From Ailanthus altissimus (lineage: Eukaryota > Streptophyta > Magnoliopsida > Sapindales > Simaroubaceae), in the NCBI GenBank assembly GCA_946807835.1, contig OX327690.1, positions 31,032,501 through 31,096,500 of the forward strand: a DNA stretch of 64,000 bases, in the 5' to 3' direction. The position numbers and the translations under genes were made by a program. A model generated the notes under the pieces. That model did not search any database and was not told the origin of the DNA. It worked only from the letters and a program-made list of their open reading frames with translations. Every line of letters starts with the position of its first letter. The stretch's first letter is position 1. Positions 42,946 to 57,249 of the stretch are shown here, one piece after another.

Positions 42946-45068
42946 AATGCAATTTCAAAAATGGATCACCTTAGAAGAGATGGAAATCACTGCAAAGTTG
43001 CAAAGAGCAAAACATGCAAAGGAATCCAATCAGAACTCAATCTCAAGCTTTTCAATTGAAACCAAGGACCAAAGATTATTAAAAAAAAAACAGATTCATG
43101 CATCATACATACTCCAATTGACTACAAACGTGAAGCAATATCCACATTTTCAGCTGAAGGCCGTGAAATCATACACATTAGAAACATGAAGTATACTCAA
43201 AGTTTGTGTCTGGGTTCAAGATTAAAATACCCAGTTCTCAAAAGAACAAATATATGAAGCAACCTAAACACAAAATCAAGCATTCCTTGATTTAAAGGCA
43301 GAATCTTTATCGTGAAATCTTGACAAGGAAAAGGAAAAAGAAAACGAAAACACTTCAAGTATCAAGCAATACCTACCCAGAATATAAAAGATATGAAGAA
43401 CAGTAACTAGATTAAATAGCAGTAATTTGTATTTTAAATAGCAAACACATCAGCCCAAATGCATACCAAATTATAATTTTAGACTAAGCTAACAATGAAA
43501 CTCCCTCAATCAAATATATGCATATGCAGAGAGAGAGATAAAGAGTGAGAAAAGAACCTTGTTACTGCAGAGAAAGAGGCTGTGTAGATTTGGAAAAAGG
43601 GCAAAGATTTAAAAGAAAAAAAAAAAAGCAAAGCAGGTATGAAAGCAAAAGGTGGTAACTTTGAGCTAATGAACAGCAGTTGATCACTATTGATCACTAG
43701 TTAAATATAATCCCAACGACACTAAATTTGAAACCACTCACTTGAATCAAACTCAATGGCTGCATTATTACGCTACCCACAAGGGCATAAAAGAGTAAAA
43801 AGCACTATATTTAGACACCCAAAATGCAAAAAATAAAAAAAATAAAAAAAGAGCAACCAGTCACCACTAACTTGTTTCTGTTTCTTCCATAAACCAAACA
43901 AAACAAAACCAAAGAGCATAACTAGCTTATAAACAAACTCACCCATTAACGATTGAAGAAGTGGGTTTTCTTTTGTTCTTTTGTCAGATGATCCTCATCT
44001 ATCTCAATTTATCAGCCACATTACAGTTATATGTCAAGTCGCTCGGTTTTAGAAAGATTCCGTGTGCTGTCAGGAGTTGACCAGATGCCGTGACCTTTTA
44101 TGGTCTTTACCTACTCATGGCCAGGGGTTCTCATATGTATGGTCTCTGTTTTTGACTGGTCCTCATTTTTCTTCTGATCCATTATTTGATTTGATTGATT
44201 TGAATTTGCTAAAAAATGTTATGTTCACAAAATGAACGTGGTAATGTGGTCAGTTCCACCTGACCGTTCAAGATTCGGAAGCACTAAAGAATTTGAAACG
44301 TGCCCCGATGATCATTCCAATAAAATAATACGCACTTTGATTCTGTCTTATTGTTGACATTTGACTTACCATTCCATTTGCATAAACGACGTTAATCTCC
44401 TGAGATAACTATTGCTTATTCTTTCTTTTAACTTCCTAGGAAAAACACTAAACACCACAAGAATACACATTTAACTCGGATATGCGAACGTCCGAATAAT
44501 TTTTAGAGATTTAAACATTCGTATATTAATATATGCTAAGGTCTGCAGAGAATAAAAGAAAAGAGGCCGACAAATAGAAAATCAATGCAAATGCAAATGA
44601 TGGGAATGTCATACTATCACTTTGATGGATGTTTTAAGTATCAAGCATGAAGTAAACTAACATACAACTATCCCCAAAACGTAGCGTTGCTGTACATCTG
44701 GCCTAACTACTTAACAATCATGGCTATCGGAAAGGATTACTCTACACCCACCACAAGTCAGTACCAATCTTAAACATCTAATACTAAAATGGGTCACTTT
44801 ACGGATCACTGCCCCAATATTTTTAACAAGCACTACATTCTTACCCAAATGCTCCACTGCAATGCCTACTGTTATTTTTACATTTTGTGAGTGCTTGCCT
44901 GATGGGATAGCATGGGCAAGACGCTCAGATACTTATTAGTGTGTTTACAAAGGTAAATCAGATATATCTTCTTCTACCCCTGTCAGCCACAGGGACTAAG
45001 AGTGAAGTAACAGCTATGATACAACAGCCTTGTGCATGCACTGGGAAATTGGTACCGGGCCAAGCTGC
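42946..45068. other. CAR-gene leader, promoter and gap to PDS5
   Basis: A noncoding exon ending at 43943, a leader intron and the promoter of the C2 gene occupy the left half. The right half (about 44030-45068) is the 3' flank of PDS5 plus spacer DNA. No further gene seen. Confidence 0.5.
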
Positions 45069-48000
45069 TTAGCCTACTGGTCTTGAGCCTGATTTTCCCA
45101 CTTTAAGCTTCCAGTTGCTCTGCGCATGACAGAAGTCGAGTTAAAATTTCAAAAACTGTTGTATGTCAGTGATATTCAAATGCTGAATGCTAAATGAGAG
45201 AAAGGTGGGAGGTAAGTACAAGAGGCTCATCATCAGAGATTTCAGCATCCGGAGATGCTGGAGATTCGTCCTGAGATTTCTCTGGATTCCTGGGATTGCT
45301 TCCCTCATCATTACTTTCTTGATTCCCTTCAGAATCAGGTTTGTCATCTTCATTACCTTCCTGACTTGAACCTTTACTTGATTCAGCTGCTTCTTTGTCA
45401 TCTTCATCACTTTTTTCATCTTGTGAAGCAGTTCCCACATCTTCAGCCAGTTTTTCTTCAGAATCCGTCTTGTCTTCTTCATCCGACTCATCAGCTTGAT
45501 TCAGGTTTCCCTCTGCATCGTTGTGCGTCTCTTGAGAAATTGACCCGACTTCCTTGACAGATTCTTCCCTGTCAGTAGGATTTTCATCCTCCGCGTCAGT
45601 TTCTTTGCCTTGAGAATCGTCTGGGAGACAAAATAAAACAAATTTAAACCAAAAGAAAAAGAGGATATTCGCCATCCAGCAGCTGTCAGAGTTCTATCTT
45701 CACGATGCAATAGAATGACAGATTGATGCTTGATTGATGAAACAATAACCTGAGTGCATTTTAAGAACTTTTGACACAATAGGGGGTTTAGGATCTGAAA
45801 TGTCAGTTTCTCCACCATCCTCATCCTCACTAATGTTGCTCTTTGGCACACGTTTTGGCCTATCCTTGAAGCTTTTCTTCGGAGTTCTCTTCCCTTTCAC
45901 TCTTAGAAAAAAAAAAGATCAATTAATTTATAACTTCCAAAATAGTAATACACTTGCACAGTAGCATTTGAGATAAAAGATTTTACTCACTTTGTTGATT
46001 TTTTATTTTGATGCGAACCGCCTGAGATTTTTTTTTTCTGGACAGGTGACCTGTGAAGCAATTAAAGAAACAAAATGAGAATTAAATATTATTGTCTGAG
46101 GGCAATAATTTTCAAACTGAACTGTGTCCATGCCCTCAGTGCTATCTAAGAAAAACCAGACCATTAACGACAGTAAACTAGAATCGACATAAGTTCTCTT
46201 CCACCAAAAATAGTGTTTAATACTGAATTAAAGATAATACTAACACTTCTTTAGGAGAGGCCCGCTTCGAAGAAGTCAACTTCAACTTCTGTTAAAAGAG
46301 TAAGGAAAAAGTTATTAGAGCCTAGGATTGTGGAAGTAATGGTTACAATTCAGGAAACTGGGAAAGCAAGCGAATCTCAAACCTTTGCAGGCTTGCGACT
46401 ATTGTCAAGAAGCTCCCACCGCTCTCTATTTAAACCAAGTACTTCTACATCTCCATCGTCGTATAATATCTATAATATCACATTAGAAAAAAACCATCTT
46501 AAAGGATCATATGAAAATAACCAACAAATAATTGATGTCAAGTAGTCCCAAAATACAAACTCTGGCAGAGAGTAAGGAGCTGCAGCTTACCACATGCTTC
46601 TTCTTTATAGGGTCATAAGATTTAATAGTGCCTTCATAAAACCTGTTGATACAGCAACAAGATATATGAGCAAAGTAACTTTCTGGAAACAAATTTTTAT
46701 CTTCTTATCTGAAAATATAATATTTAGAACGATGACATATCTGGTAGAGCTTAAAATAAGAATAGATGAAAATGAAAAGCTACAGATGCAGCCCCAGAAA
46801 CAACCAAAAAACTAAATTAGATGCCATCTGTCTGCCTAATATGTCTTAATAAGATACTCACTGCTTATCCATGGGCCACCAGACTTTTATTCTGTAACCA
46901 ATCAAGTCTTCAATATTAATTCCAGCATTCTTTGTTGTACACTGAAGAGAAAGAAAATCAAATAAGAAAATGGCATCTTACAAGATAAGTTATATATGGT
47001 TTCATATTTTCTTCACATTTATTTTGCTCTTCTAGTGGATACCCATCCATTTCTGTAACATATATTCACTTTTTTTCTTTTTCTTTTTACATTAATGGAT
47101 TCACCAGTTGGTTTCAATCAAAAAGTGAGCTCAAATAAGCAACCACTATCACATTGACTATAAAGGACATGGAAATGCTGACCTTTGCCAATCCTGCAAT
47201 GCTTCTTCTTTTCCTCTTCTTGGTAGATGCAGTGGGGGACTTCGAATTACTAATTGCATCGAACTCATCAGTTTCCATTAGCACATGAGCCTTCTACAGG
47301 AGGTTAAAGAGTTAATATTAGAAATAACAACCAAAAGACATTTAAGTGGATGTACCTCCCAAAGCAAATTGACCAGTAAAAAAGCCTACCTTCAGATCAA
47401 CTTCATCTGCTTCTGTAACTTCAATTGCCTCGTCATCATGATCCGAATCAGAGCCTTTCCATTTACATTTTGATGAGTAGCTTCTGTTCCCAGACTTGGT
47501 GCTTTTGACCATTTTTTTCTGCGTAGATATCTTACCTTCTGAATCAGACATGTAGTCATCTTGTTCAACAGACTGAAATGAGGAAACTCCTGCTTGATGT
47601 GAATCATTCTCTGAAGCTCTCAAAGGAGCCTTTAAAGAACTTTTTGGAGATCTGAGACCACTATAAGCAGATGATGATCTTCGACGCTTAGGTACTGGAA
47701 CAGATGTCACATCAGTAGTTTTTCTTTTTTTACTTTCTTGATTCTCAGGATCTAATTTCGATTTCTTGCTTGGAGAATGTTTATGACCATTACTTGTTAC
47801 AAACTTATTAGATACACCTAGATTATCCAAATTTATCTCCCTCACCATCTTTAGAATATCAACATCATTTTCAGTATCTTTTGCCTCCACTGGTGAAGAC
47901 TTTTTCTTTTTAGCCTTTCCAGCCTTGGTCCCCTGCAATTTCAAACGCTGAATCATTTGCCCCAGAGGCACTTCATTTCCCTCTTTTTCATCATCTTCCA

Positions 48001-48429
48001 GATCTTCGTCCTTGGCTTTTTCTGAACCAACCTAATGTCATCAAAGAAAGAACAACACAAATTAGTCATAGATGCAAAACGTCACAAATATTCCATGTAG
48101 CCAAGAGGGTTCTGCAGCCTGTGGAACTTACAATTTTATCAGCTTCTAACTTGAGCGATTCAAAGTGAGTCAAGATACTCTCATCAGCCAACCATGTTTG
48201 CCTTTCACTTGCCTGTCAAAAACATGCTATAATGTTAATAGACATGATATCAGAGACAAATCATATCTTAGATATGGCAAATAGCAAAAAAAGAAACTAA
48301 TTTCCTTGCAAAATAATAAGAAGTAAGCTTTCTCAAGTGAGATTTCTTCTTCTTCAAGAAAACATCAATCTAGTGTCAAACCAAATTCTTCAATACCTGG
48401 CAAATGATCAATCTTTTAACAGACTAATA

Positions 48430-48472
<43 letters not shown>

Positions 48473-51400
48473 GTTGTAATTGCAATCCAACTATAAGCCA
48501 AGCACATAGGCAAGGCTACACTCATTCTTGTTATGCTGTTAATGTCTAATTGCAGCAGTAGATCTTCAGAAAATTAGATAATGGTGTAATTCCCTAATGG
48601 TGCTCAGCAAAAAATTGATCAATTATTTGATCAACTGACCCATAATAGATTGAAATGGGTACAATGGATGTTTGGTTGAAACTGCAACATAAAAACTTCA
48701 TTTCCTTTTAGAAGATTACAGAGATAATTTGATCATTTTGAGACAACTGAAGATTGAAGAAATGACAAGTAAATGAGGTGATACTGAGCAACTATGTAAT
48801 GCTATGATAAAATACACCACATCCAACCTAGAATATAATAGTGAATCAGCAACATGATGATTCATCCAACCTATTGTACATAAAAGAACTAGTCTGCAAA
48901 ATGACAAAGTAAGAGCAATATGAACTTCAGTCAGGTGAGAACTTACCGTAGAGTCATCACCTTCTTTCTTTTCATATGGCTTGTAAAGCATTGAGGGAAG
49001 AGAGATTGAAGAAATCATCCCTTGCGAATCATCCTCCTTTTGAGCTAAGCGCTTGGTGATATACAAGCCAAGGTCACAAATAGCATGTGAATTCTGGATT
49101 CAGACGATTTCATACGTAAGCTTGGAGTTCTACATTTCTTGTGTTCTTCTGGTTGTTTTTATATACTTTTAAGTAATAATAAACAATGAAAAACATATAA
49201 ATTTGATAAAAATTCTTCCCAAACCTTCGACTTTGCCGCATCGACTATGTCTTCTGAGCACTTAATACTGTGAAAGATTGAGATTATTGCAGAAATGCTC
49301 TCCTTCTCCTTGATATCAGCTTCTGACTTGATATCTTCTTCTTTATGGATCAGCAGAGAAATAATGAAGTACAAGCACCTGAATAGTGAAGGATATGACA
49401 GTAATCAGCAAGGGACAATCATTTCCCACTTTTACCAATTACTGAGAGATTATTTCAATTTATGATAAACTCCATTGCTTGAGAGTAGTTCACCCTTGTG
49501 GACTCATTGACTTAGAAAGAATCCATGTGATATGCATTTGTTACAAAGTATGAACAAAATGGTCTGATTGCGCAAACTATTTATCAAGTAACCCTAGGAA
49601 GGAGACTACAAAACAAAAATATCATACAGAAAATACTTGTAGATACATAAGTTACAAATGTAAAACAAAACACCAACATATAAATATTTTTTAAAGATTT
49701 TCTTTTTCAAGTATAACATAAATGAAAATAAAACCCCTCTCCAACTCCAATGTGAGCTTAAAATGCCAAAGCTCTTATACCATTCCAAAGATCTTTACCA
49801 GTTGAACAAATGTCAACTCAAGACAACAAAATATGAAAAGTAAACATACCGGTATACCAGTTCAAAAGCTTTGACATCCTTGCATTCGTCTATATTGGGA
49901 AATGAATGATAAGCAAGAGCATGGACTAAATATGGGAGAATATATTCAGGATATGCTGTTGAGGAATTTGTATCAGATTGCATAGAAATCTGACGTGCCT
50001 TCATCTGGTGATGCATCTGAATTATGTCAGCCAGGTTCTGTTTCTCCTGCCAATGTCAAATGCAATATGAAATTTTAGACAAAATTATTTCAAAATCCTG
50101 CCACAGTGGCAAGCACAAAATACACTTGCCTCAAATGTGGAGAATTGCTTTCAACCAATCAAGTCCAGTATAGATACCTCTTCAAATTCAAGCAGCTTTG
50201 ATTCAGTTATAGTAAATAAGAAGGCACATGCATATTTGGCATCCAAAAGCCGGTCCTTTACATATTGATGAACTTTGCTCAGGAATTGTTTCTTAGCTTG
50301 AGGGAAAGAAATCTAGAGGACCCCCGAATGTGGAAAAAGAAAACATTTACACATGAGAAAAGTGATAATTTATATCAACAATAGAGATGCTGAGAGAAAA
50401 TCTTAAATGACCTCACCTCCGGCGTCCTCAAGGTCAGGTGGAAGACATCAACAGGTATCTTATGTTCCCAGTGCTTGGACAAACGAAGAACTGCCTTTGC
50501 TGAAGCAAGCCTCAAATGTGCTTTATCAACCGAACTGAGACATGGCAAGAAGTTGAACATTAAATTCCATTCCTCATCAAACAAGCACCACATGCTAGGT
50601 AAACTGTTAGGGCTTAAAATATTAATGCTAGGCCTTAACTATCAGTGAAAGCTTTTGGATTAGTGGTTATTTTACATAAGTGACTCAATAAAATTAGCAA
50701 ATGTATTTGAAGACAGTATGGTTAAAGGAGTGAGAATAATTCCCATGAGACTTACCTTGATTCTATATCTTCTGACATTTCACCATAAGCAAGCATGTTC
50801 TTAAGGATTCCTAGAAGGTCATCAATACCAGGTCGGAGATGGGCATCCTTGACAGGCAAGTAGCTCTTGACCAGCGTCTTCAGACCATATATCTGCAACA
50901 CACCCAAAAGATAAATTGCAGGATTAACGCACTTTAAATGATCCATCAAGAAACTGCCTCAACAAAATCATCATAAGATAATAATATCATGTAAAATACC
51001 CACAAACAGCAAAACCAGTGCAATCTTTCTCGACTTAAAACAGTAACTAAATTGAAATAAACTTCAATTAAGATGAAAACAAAAACCTTCAATAAACAAA
51101 GTTCGCTTCTGTGATCCCAACTTGCATCCTTATCATCTTCTATTTTCTGAAAGGGAGAAACATGTTTTTACGTAAAACAAGAAAACGAAGTAGTAAAGGA
51201 GAGACATTGCAAAAGCCTAGCAGATACAAATGCCCAGTGGATCTTACATTACTGCAAGTGAGGATCTTGGTTTTTATAAATTCTGTAATTTCACTCTCTC
51301 TAGTTTCAAAAACTGGCATCGCAGTCTGTGCTATACATCCTAGAGATTGTAAAACAGCAGGTAAATGAGTCTTCTCCTCCAAAATGTCCACAAGCCTCTG

Positions 51401-54400
51401 GAAATTGGGTAAGAAACATCAAGTTTTGCTTATACAATATACATAAAAATTATAAGTAAACATATAAGCTTTGATAGAATATTCTATCGATCATTCATGA
51501 GAGAATAATATAAAACCTTGTACAAAACAGAGAGAGACATGAGGCCATCGTCCTTTGTTATTGCAGCTAGTGCATGTACAGCATACTTGGCCTGTCGTCG
51601 ACTACCTTCTAAACAGAGCCTTTCCAAAACAAGGTCTACAGAACTGCACACAAGCCCAAAGAAGACAATAAGAATATACACAAGCAGACTCCTGAAGTTG
51701 ATAATTTCTAGAGTTGCACCTTGCTGACACTGCAAGTTGTTCTCGGACGGTCCCACCAGCCTTCGCTAAAACATGCAATACACCTTCTTTAATTATTTCA
51801 TTGTCATTTTTCAGTAAATTAACCAGTTCTTCTTCAGTGCCACCAAGCAAAGATGGACTGAAGCGTGCAATAACCTGAAAGTTATCACATATAACATTCA
51901 GAAGCAGGGTTTTGAATTTGTTCCCATGAAAACAAAAGAAAGAAAAGAAGTGGACAATTGGAAAGATTGAAGCAAGAATATTGTATCATTAAAGGCCGCA
52001 ATGACACAAATTCCAATTATTATTGAAAAATTAGAAACGAAACAGAAAACAAATAAATGAACTAGAAGAAGTACCATGGACACCATATGAAAATAAAATT
52101 CTGAACATGTGAAGCAATTTCTTATAAACCACATGAACATAGTAAAATTATGAGCAAGCAAAAGCATACACTACAATAGATTAATGTTACTGATGCATTG
52201 TGAGGAGATATATGATTGACAAAAAGAAAAAATAATCACATATAAGTGTTATGAGACAAATGACAAAAGAAGAAACATTCCACAAGAACAAGCTAACAAG
52301 AAATTGAATGTGTAAAACAAGGTATTGCACCTATATAAAACAAAAGATGTAGGAAACATGTTTTTACCCCAAGAATATCCATGCAAGATTGAGTGTATTG
52401 TGCATTTCCAGAAGATTTCTGAACAGAAACCTCTAAAAGAATTTCTTTTACATGTTCCTTGCTAAAAAGTAAGTAGGAGCACTTCACGGAGAGAGTACTC
52501 AAGAAATCATAGAGTCGGTGTTTCTCACCAAGTATTTTAAGCAATTCCTCCTGCAAAACAGGAAATAAATACGATGACTAAATCAATCCTCAAAAAGAAA
52601 TTCATAGTCAAGATGAACATGTAAGTAGCAAGTCCATGACAAACGTTGGTGGTGCAGATGGATTTAGATAATAAAGACAGCATTAGCAGCTATAGTGGTT
52701 GGAGCAGTTGCAAAAGATTGCTTAAGGGAATGATTGCGGTGGTCACTAGCTAGGTTGCCAATATAATACCCACCCCCAGGAAGTTATGAGAATCTATTGG
52801 CATCATGTTACTTACCCGACTAGTACAAGCTTGATGAAAGCTAGTGTTTGGATCAAGTAGATTCATTAAAATCTTCCAGATATTAGCATCTTTCAATTGA
52901 TCAAGAATTTGAAAATTCTCCTCTGCCTTTGCAGGCTCAGAAAATGAACGAGACATGATACGGAAGCAGAACAAAATTTTCTTTTGGATCTCAGGGCCAT
53001 CTCCATCCTGCATTTCCATGAGAACCATTTATTTTAATTCAAAAACTATCCATAACAGTTCAACTTTTTCCCTTCAGTATCAGTAATGCAATTTTCAAAA
53101 TTCGCAAACCTGTTGCATCTGCCTGAAGGACAGATACCTCTGCATCTCTTGTTGTAACCTGCAATCGAAGAGGAAATTCCCTGAAAATCAGTGCACAATC
53201 CATCAAACACATAAAACTGTAAGACTAGAGGTTCATCATCAATCTTATGATGCCCTACTTAAAAATCTAGCAATTATAGCATACCTTTGTTTTTGCTCCA
53301 GTATCCTCTCAAGAGCCTTCATCTCAACTCTGTCAAATCCTGAGAAAACTTGCACCCAATGTCTAACTCTATCCGTAACCAAGAACTCAGCCGGGAACAA
53401 GGACCCGCATAGAACATATTCAATTGTATCTGATCTGCAGAAGGGATTAAAACATGTTCAACACAAATTGGATAAAACACCAAGGATGTTCCATAATTAA
53501 TCCATGAGTAGCAAACAACTATAAAGTTTCTACTTTGCACCAAATAGTCTCAGAGTGTTTTCCAACTTTAACAAGCTAAAGTTGTAAATCAAACATTTTT
53601 TCCCTTCATTTCTTTATGCTAGCAGGTTTAAACTTCAGACAACTAAAAGATCCGAGCCTTTTCAGATAGCAATTTTAAGAATTAAACATGATAAGTATGC
53701 TGATTTCAATAAATCCAACCTCATAACACTTCAGCTTTGAATAAAAGATGAGGAGATTCCATGTGTAAACAATAGCAAACCATGCTGGTTTCTCCTTGCT
53801 CAATGCTCATAACATATGAAAAACAGATACCAAAATAATAAACCGGTGAGCACGTGAACTGAAATTTTACCTGAAGTCTTTGTCATAAAAACATCTCAAA
53901 ATCTTTCCAGGTATCCAATCAAATTCATTCTGACTAATAGACCCATTAGAAGACTCCAGGCAATAACCCCTGAAAACCTCAGCCAATCTCTCCATAGCAT
54001 ATTTTTTAACAAGAACCTGGAATTTTGGAAAGAAATCATTTCCAGATAAACCAACCATATAGTTAAGAAACAAATCAGCAAAAAAGAAAATAAAGGAAAA
54101 AGGTATCCATACAGATTTATCTCGAAGACGTTCTGCAACAAGCTTTATGGTCTCAACTGGAATGGAATTTAGAGCACAACATGACACATCACAAATCACA
54201 GCAATGACTTGCTTTCGAACATTTTCATCATAGTCCAATAGCCGGTCACAAAGGGCAGCTAGGAAGCATTAAAACACCATAAAATTAGCAGAGTGGCACT
54301 TACACAATTTGCAAACAAATGCACACGCTTACAAAGAATTTGAGGAGCCTCATCTCTGGAAGGATCTGACAGCAGGCAGCTCTTGACATGTTCAAGGACG

Positions 54401-57085
54401 GACATGCGCACAGCAACTACTCTATCAGTCAACCTTTTCAAAAACTCTGAAAAGATTGGCTGAAATGCTTCATTTTTAGCAGACCCAGACAGAGCAAATA
54501 GATCTCCAACTAATCCCACTGCCTTTAAACGAGTATCTAATTTATCAGTCTGCAAATGTTGAAATTTGTATACTAAGAAATCGTTCATTTTGCGATAATC
54601 TTTAAACTCATAATATGGTCATAATATAAAGATTCTGATGAATATTTAACAAAATAATCAAGTCATTGAATCAGATAAATAAATCACAAAGTCAGCAATT
54701 ACCAACAACTCTCCTGTGAGGTATGGCACTACTCCGGATAAGATCTGAGGAGCACAACGATAAACATCATAAATAACTTCGTGATAGTCGATTTGACTGT
54801 CTCCTGGCCTACTATCACCTGACATTGATGACACAAGGAACTGTTTTATTCCAGCTTCAAGTTTTCCTGCACAATGCTCTATAACATTCATAGCAAGCCT
54901 CCTTGCAGTATCCTAGAATTTTAAGTACCAAAAAATCAGTCCTCTCTCAAAGTAACATGACAAACACTTTGAGAAATGGCAGCAAAAATAAAATGGACCC
55001 ACAATGGACAAGCAACACTAATTTTCATAAGCTGGTACATAGACATAGTACTTACACTTTTCTTACGACCTAAGACAGACAATATAACTAGTAGAAGATC
55101 ATCTTGAATTTCCTCACTTTCTTCTAAGAGAACAGTCATGATTGTTTGCATTGACGACAAAACACTCTCTGGATGATCATCACTGCATGCAAGAAGGTTC
55201 CACAACAATATTCAAGAACTTGGTAGAATTTAATTTTTCAGAGAAAACGAATATGAAATTATCAAATCAAAAGATTCAGTAGAAGGTATTTTAAACATGA
55301 CTACTGTGACAAACTAAATCATGATAAAAATATATGAATCGTAAAATAAAACAAACCTGGCAACAGCAAAAAATGTGTTGAACATTTCATTCACTAAATC
55401 GTCACATTCGAGATCCAACATCACAACGCATGACCTGTATTTTGCAAGCGTCTCCAGAATGACAACCCTCCTTCCAAAAGATGGACCACTGGTATCCTTT
55501 AACCCACTAAAAGTTCCCACAATCAACTGGAAAATATCCTGCTAGATGCATACAATTTATACAAAATTATATTGTTAATTTATTGATAGTTTAACCAATC
55601 AACTTTGTACAAGATATGCACCTTGAGTACATCATCACTATAAGGAGCTTCAGGGGCGGTAATTCTCGTTATTTCACAAATACAAGTTGCCACTAGAAGC
55701 CTGACGTCTTTATCTTGATGCTTTAGCAATATTGGCTTGACAATTGCATTGAGGAAAGGCTGCATAGCCTCCAACATTGCAGCGGGTGGGGATTGCTCCA
55801 ATTCTGAAAGACATGTTGCAGCTTGCTGCAGGATGTGAAGAAAATAATGCTCAATCAATCATTTTCTATCATCCACATGTGAGCTAAGGTACAGTGATTT
55901 GATTTGGTGCATATACGGTCCAATCAAATAACGACCAATATCTGCCCGATATATGGTAAATTAAAGAGAGCAGAAAAGTGAGAGAGCAAATAGTTCTGAT
56001 TGAGACAAAAAGAACAAAAGAGAGAAAACAAATTATAATATACCCTTGACTCAATACCAATTATCATACAGTTTCCAACACAATGAATCTCTATTCTCTA
56101 AATTATAGATGCTGTGCACACGAATTCTTATTTCCCTTGGAACATCAGGCTGCGTAGACACCCTGACTAATAAATTTGTCACAGAATAAGTTAATAATAC
56201 CTTCAACTAGCTACAGGGCAGAGAAAACTCATGAGTAATTGCAATAGTCATGAGCCAGGCAACATCATGAGGTTGTTCAGGAAACAAACAAATTCTCAAC
56301 TGCCAAACTCGTCAATTAACTTACTGCCAATTGTTTCAAAGACAGAACCTGCTAATTAGTCCCTACTAGTACAGTGTAAATTTTGAGAATAGTACAGTGT
56401 TAACCCTAATATTTCAGTCTTTGTGCTAATATGGTATCTTGTAATACTAACTGGACTAAATAAAACTATTTCAGTTCTCACAGAATGAATAAATTTTTTT
56501 AAAAAAAATCCTGCATTCCTTTTATTTTCCTCAGTTTTTTTCCAGCTTGCAAATAACTATCATCACTCTTAAATCACAAGTCTCAAGGACACACATGTAA
56601 CAACCCTAATTTGACAACTATGTCAAGTTACCATCAAATCATCAAATTCAACCCTATTCACTAAACTCCACTTCTCACTCATAAAGATGGCAAATTTACA
56701 AATACTAATCACACACTTCCTCTCTCAACTAACCCTAACACAACGACTTCACCTTATTCGTCTAAAACAAAACGAAACCTAACTAAAATTTAAAAAAAAA
56801 AAACACTTAAAATCCTCGCTTTCCTTTCACTCCCAAATGACACTCTCAGCGGCCAAAAAGAAAACTAAATGAAATAAAATTAACAATTAACCAGCCGGCT
56901 AATTAACCACTCAGCTGAATTACCCCCAAAAAAACAAAAACTCCCATCGAATTAAAACAATTCGTCCCAAAAAGAGCAAGAATGCTAACCTTCAATAGCT
57001 TAACAAGAGCGTCTTTAGTGGAAGGAGGCGCGTCGAGCTTCGATCCAACCTCTCTCAGCTGCTGCTCGAGCTTATTCACATCCAT
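45069..57085 (-). CDS. PDS5: Sister chromatid cohesion protein PDS5 with Tudor domain
   Basis: Thirty-three coding exons from 57085-56990 to 45119-45069 join in frame to 1680 aa, near the ~1600 aa of the long Arabidopsis PDS5A/B. PDS5 binds cohesin with WAPL and regulates cohesion, repair and meiosis. Residues 1 to ~1100 form the HEAT-repeat body (VRLLVATCICEITRITAPEAPY, DENVRKQVIAVICDV, HLRLASAKAVLRLSKHW). Then come a basic/acidic disordered part, a Tudor domain at ~1387-1440 (GYRIKVWWPMDKQFYEGTI, ILYDDGDVEVL) and a long Ser/Glu/Asp-rich tail ending in WKLKVGKSG. Large exon 24 (48031-47390) and exon 32 (45620-45220) encode the disordered parts. The retained open frame into the last intron (to a TAG at 45190) could give a slightly different C-terminus. 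Intron 1 is ~1.16 kb. All phases agree, so no frameshift is seen. Confidence 0.95.
48432..48469. repeat. AT microsatellite in a PDS5 intron
   Basis: About 19 perfect AT units in the intron between the exons at 48947-49093 and 48132-48212. Confidence 0.95.
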
Positions 57086-57146
57086 ATTCAACAAAAACGG
57101 CAAGTCGTTTTTCTAATTAAGAGCTGAACCTAAGCCTCTGAGTTAG

Positions 57147-57148
<2 letters not shown>

Positions 57149-57178
<30 letters not shown>

Positions 57179-57249
57179 TGGAGTAAATAAATAAAAAGGG
57201 TTTCGTGTTTTAGGTTTGCCCTCGTCTCTCTCTCTCTCTCTCTCTCTCG
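57149..57249 (-). promoter_or_regulatory. PDS5 leader: CT and AC repeats
   Basis: On the plus strand, CTCTCTCTCTCTC then ACACACACACAC (57149-57177) and TCTCTCTCTCTC (57224-57248) lie 65-165 bp upstream of the PDS5 start. In the sense direction these are GT and GA tracts, with a short upstream ATG (ATGTGTGTG..., six codons) in the first. GA/CT tracts are typical of plant core promoters and leaders. Confidence 0.55.
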
